NCBI GenBank assembly: GCA_938029995.1
Contig: CALHGI010000173.1
Location: 1-5,244, forward strand
DNA: 5,244 bases
Origin: an uncultured cyanobacterium
GTDB lineage: Bacteria; Cyanobacteriota; Cyanobacteriia; Phormidesmidales; Phormidesmidaceae
Reading direction: 5' to 3'
Part shown: piece by piece, positions 5,242-5,244 of the stretch
Layout of the letters: every line of letters begins with the position of its first letter
How positions within the stretch are numbered: position 1 is the first letter of the stretch
The notes under the pieces: generated by a model
Seen by the model: the letters and a program-made list of their open reading frames with translations, nothing else
What the model was told of the DNA's origin: nothing
The model's database searches: none
Program-made: the position numbers and the translations under genes

Positions 5242-5244
5242 ATG

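Overview
This window reads as an ordinary chromosomal stretch of a cyanobacterium. The evidence is two copies of the HIP1 octamer GCGATCGC (183-190 and 1762-1769), a moderate GC content, a general lack of Shine-Dalgarno sequences, and a gene set with cyanobacterial flavour: a YggT/Ycf19-type membrane protein, a PilH-like single-domain response regulator, MutS2 and a DUF790 protein. I see no mobile element, CRISPR array, rRNA, tRNA or obvious phage gene.

Left part (1-2916): two divergent genes, both probably nucleic-acid enzymes, share a 74-bp gap. On the minus strand is mutS2. Its N-terminal 534 codons lie in the window and the C-terminal part, including the expected Smr nuclease domain, is off the left edge. 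On the plus strand is a 412-residue DUF790 protein related to archaeal Bax1, the nuclease partner of the XPB helicase, with a PD-(D/E)XK-like nuclease core near its C-terminus.

Middle (2917-3579): a 294-bp gap holds a 13-bp tandem repeat and a good sigma70-type promoter. It leads to a 122-residue CheY-like receiver protein of the PilH type.

Right part (3580-5244): upp (uracil salvage) is followed after 12 bp by a small glycine-zipper membrane protein, probably in one operon. A 132-bp gap with an extended hairpin and three GGT(T)ACAC elements comes next, then a 98-residue YggT-family membrane protein. The window ends in a perfect 23-bp-stem, A/T-flanked hairpin that should work as a terminator in both directions.

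Apart from the upp pair, the genes do not form a clear pathway. The items most worth checking are the bacterial Bax1-like nuclease, the 41-residue low-complexity insertion in the MutS2 ATPase, and the repeated element in front of the YggT gene. I found no convincing evidence of an entirely new system.
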